Shown: positions 62,512 to 63,398 of the stretch, in pieces
Layout: each line of letters begins with the position of its first letter
Numbering within the stretch: the first letter of the stretch is position 1
Assembly (NCBI RefSeq): GCF_913064665.1
Contig: NZ_CAJYBT010000020.1
Span: 1-63,398 of the forward strand
DNA: 63,398 nt
From: an uncultured Thioclava sp.
Lineage (GTDB): Bacteria > Pseudomonadota > Alphaproteobacteria > Rhodobacterales > Rhodobacteraceae
Direction: 5' to 3'
Program-made: the position numbers and the translations under genes
Notes under the pieces: model-generated
What the model was told of the DNA's origin: nothing
What the model saw: the letters and a program-made list of their open reading frames with translations, nothing else
The model's database searches: none

Positions 62512-63116
62512 TGACCACCGCAAGCCTGTCGGCCCCGATCAATGGTGCGTTGCGACATGTGCCCAGTTGGGTTGTCTATCTCGCAGGGCTGATTCCTCTG
62601 GCCTGGGTGGTCTATCTGACCTTCACCGGGGGGATCGGGGTCGATCCCGTGAAAGGGATCGAGCATCGGCTGGGCAAGATCGCGCTGTGGTTTCTGGTGG
62701 GCGGATTGGCGATCACGCCCGCGCGGCGCTGGCTGGGGCTCAATCTGATCCGCTATCGTCGCGCGATCGGGTTGCTCGCGTTCTTCTATATAGCCCTGCA
62801 TCTGACGGCTTGGGCTGTTCTGGATATGAGCATGCTGTGGGCGCAGGCCTTGTCGGGCCTCGTGAAGCGGCGCTACCTGTTGCTGGGAATCAGCGCCTTC
62901 ATCCTGCTGATCCCGCTTGCGATCACCTCAAACAATGCCTCGATCCGCAAGCTGGGCCGCAATTGGCGCAAGCTGCATTGGCTGGTTTACCCTGCCGTGC
63001 TGCTGGGGGTGATTCATTATCTGCTACAGATGAAGGTGATCTCCACTCAGGGCTGGCTGTGGTTGGCAGCGGTATTGCTGCTTTTGGGGCTTCGTTTCGC
63101 CCCCCGATTCCGCTGA
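62511..63116 (+). CDS. msrQ: Heme-binding membrane subunit MsrQ
   Basis: Passes electrons from the quinone pool or a flavin reductase to MsrP. It has 201 residues with six membrane segments, IEHRLGKIALWFLVGGLAIT and candidate heme His residues in EHRLG, ALHLTAW, LHWLVYPAV and GVIHYLL. The start overlaps the msrP stop by one base (TGATG), so the pair is made together. Followed by the AT-rich rRNA promoter region. Confidence 0.95.
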   Translation: MTTASLSAPINGALRHVPSWVVYLAGLIPLAWVVYLTFTGGIGVDPVKGIEHRLGKIALWFLVGGLAITPARRWLGLNLIRYRRAIGLLAFFYIALHLTAWAVLDMSMLWAQALSGLVKRRYLLLGISAFILLIPLAITSNNASIRKLGRNWRKLHWLVYPAVLLGVIHYLLQMKVISTQGWLWLAAVLLLLGLRFAPRFR

Positions 63117-63287
63117 CCCGGCGGAATGCGCGTTCAGAGGTTTCGTTGAGTCGGGTGTTTTGCGAAAGATTCTTGCGTAAGCGTGAAATTGGACCGGTTA
63201 GACAAAGAATCTAACAAGGTAAGACCGTTATTTTTCAAAGGCCTAAGTGGTTCTTTGCGGAAATGTGGAAGTTTTTTAAAAAAGTGG

Positions 63288-63316
63288 TTGCGGAGGTCGG
63301 GGAGTATCCGTAGAAC
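63288..63316 (+). promoter_or_regulatory. Putative rRNA operon promoter
   Basis: TTGCGG at 63288-63293 and TAGAAC at 63311-63316 are separated by 17 nt. Upstream lies a run of A and T tracts (63216-63283) like an UP element. The layout and the CCCCTC after the -10 resemble promoters of Rhodobacteraceae rrn operons. An inverted repeat GTTAGA-N7-TCTAAC occurs further up at about 63198-63216. Confidence 0.65.
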
Positions 63317-63398
63317 CCCCCTCACCGAAGCAGCAAACGACGCAGCGACGGTAGCCGGAAGTGCTGCAAGGTGCTGAAAAGCGAAACAAAATTTGGAG
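63317..63398 (+). other. Probable 5' leader of an rRNA operon, cut by the contig end
   Basis: No coding frame is supported. The sequence after the promoter ends GCGAAACAAAATTTGGAG with no 16S rRNA yet reached. Contigs commonly end here because rrn operons are repeated. Confidence 0.55.

Noticed and set aside
1-63398. CRISPR arrays, intact insertion sequences, prophage, tRNA genes or a toxin-antitoxin pair
   Set aside because: No regularly spaced repeats, transposase motifs, phage structural genes, cloverleaf-like sequences or small paired toxin genes were recognised on reading; a tRNAscan-SE and ISfinder run would be decisive.

Overview
The window reads as one short-read contig from a chromosome of an alphaproteobacterium of the Rhodobacteraceae/Paracoccaceae (Rhodobacter/Roseobacter relatives). 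The evidence is high GC, dense head-to-tail genes with ATGA or TGATG overlaps, an acuR-acuI-dddL operon, folK-rpoZ-rsh order, glnK-amtB, msrPQ, and an rRNA promoter of the Rhodobacteraceae type at the right end. The genus cannot be named from this. Bases 1-304 are not genomic: 239-304 is an Illumina P7/index adapter read in reverse, and 1-238 is poly-T followed by run-off base calls. The contig therefore really begins at 305, inside infB. The right end stops just after an rrn promoter, where short-read assemblies usually break at the repeated rRNA operons.

Layout. 305-4249: translation/transcription operon rimP-nusA-ylxR-infB (minus), with a hairpin plus T-tract only 20 nt before rimP. 4341-10910: tspO, prolyl aminopeptidase, ubiG, mog-argG, a membrane protein and ilvA. 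10915-12659: an HPt protein facing a receiver-PP2C phosphatase. 12656-13500: wreckage of a type I secretion ABC transporter and its HlyD partner. 13760-20204: Nudix, hslO, Nudix, cca, an ABC exporter and an RNA uracil methyltransferase. 20264-22593: two L,D-transpeptidases around a CAP lipoprotein, then a YqaA protein. 22676-27493: NYN nuclease, folK, rpoZ, rsh, DUF2062 and a WGR protein, followed by a fragment of an e(P4) phosphatase.

27792-39426 is the most coherent accessory system: a two-component system (OmpR-type regulator plus hybrid PAS kinase) diverging from an operon that encodes a long-chain-type acyl-CoA synthetase, a complete Liv-type ABC importer (ATPase, two permeases, binding protein, second ATPase), a tiny membrane protein and a PaaK-like CoA ligase. 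Two perfect 11-bp tandem repeats lie against a -35-like hexamer in the divergent gap. I infer regulated uptake and CoA activation of an organic acid whose identity is unknown.

39480-46889: a secreted caspase-fold protein lacking its catalytic residues, the probably leaderless DMSP-lyase operon acuR-acuI-dddL, and def-def2-fmt in which the second deformylase has lost its metal Cys and catalytic Glu. 46953-52422: a hypothetical protein, MltB-like transglycosylase, mlaA-mlaC and a class A PBP, with a perfect 19-bp stem between the last two. 52694-63116: glnK-amtB, an emrR-emrA-emrB type efflux operon, an aromatic aminotransferase with a sulfurtransferase, smpB, a small K+ channel, DUF302 and msrPQ. 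No tRNA, intact insertion sequence, CRISPR array or phage was recognised.
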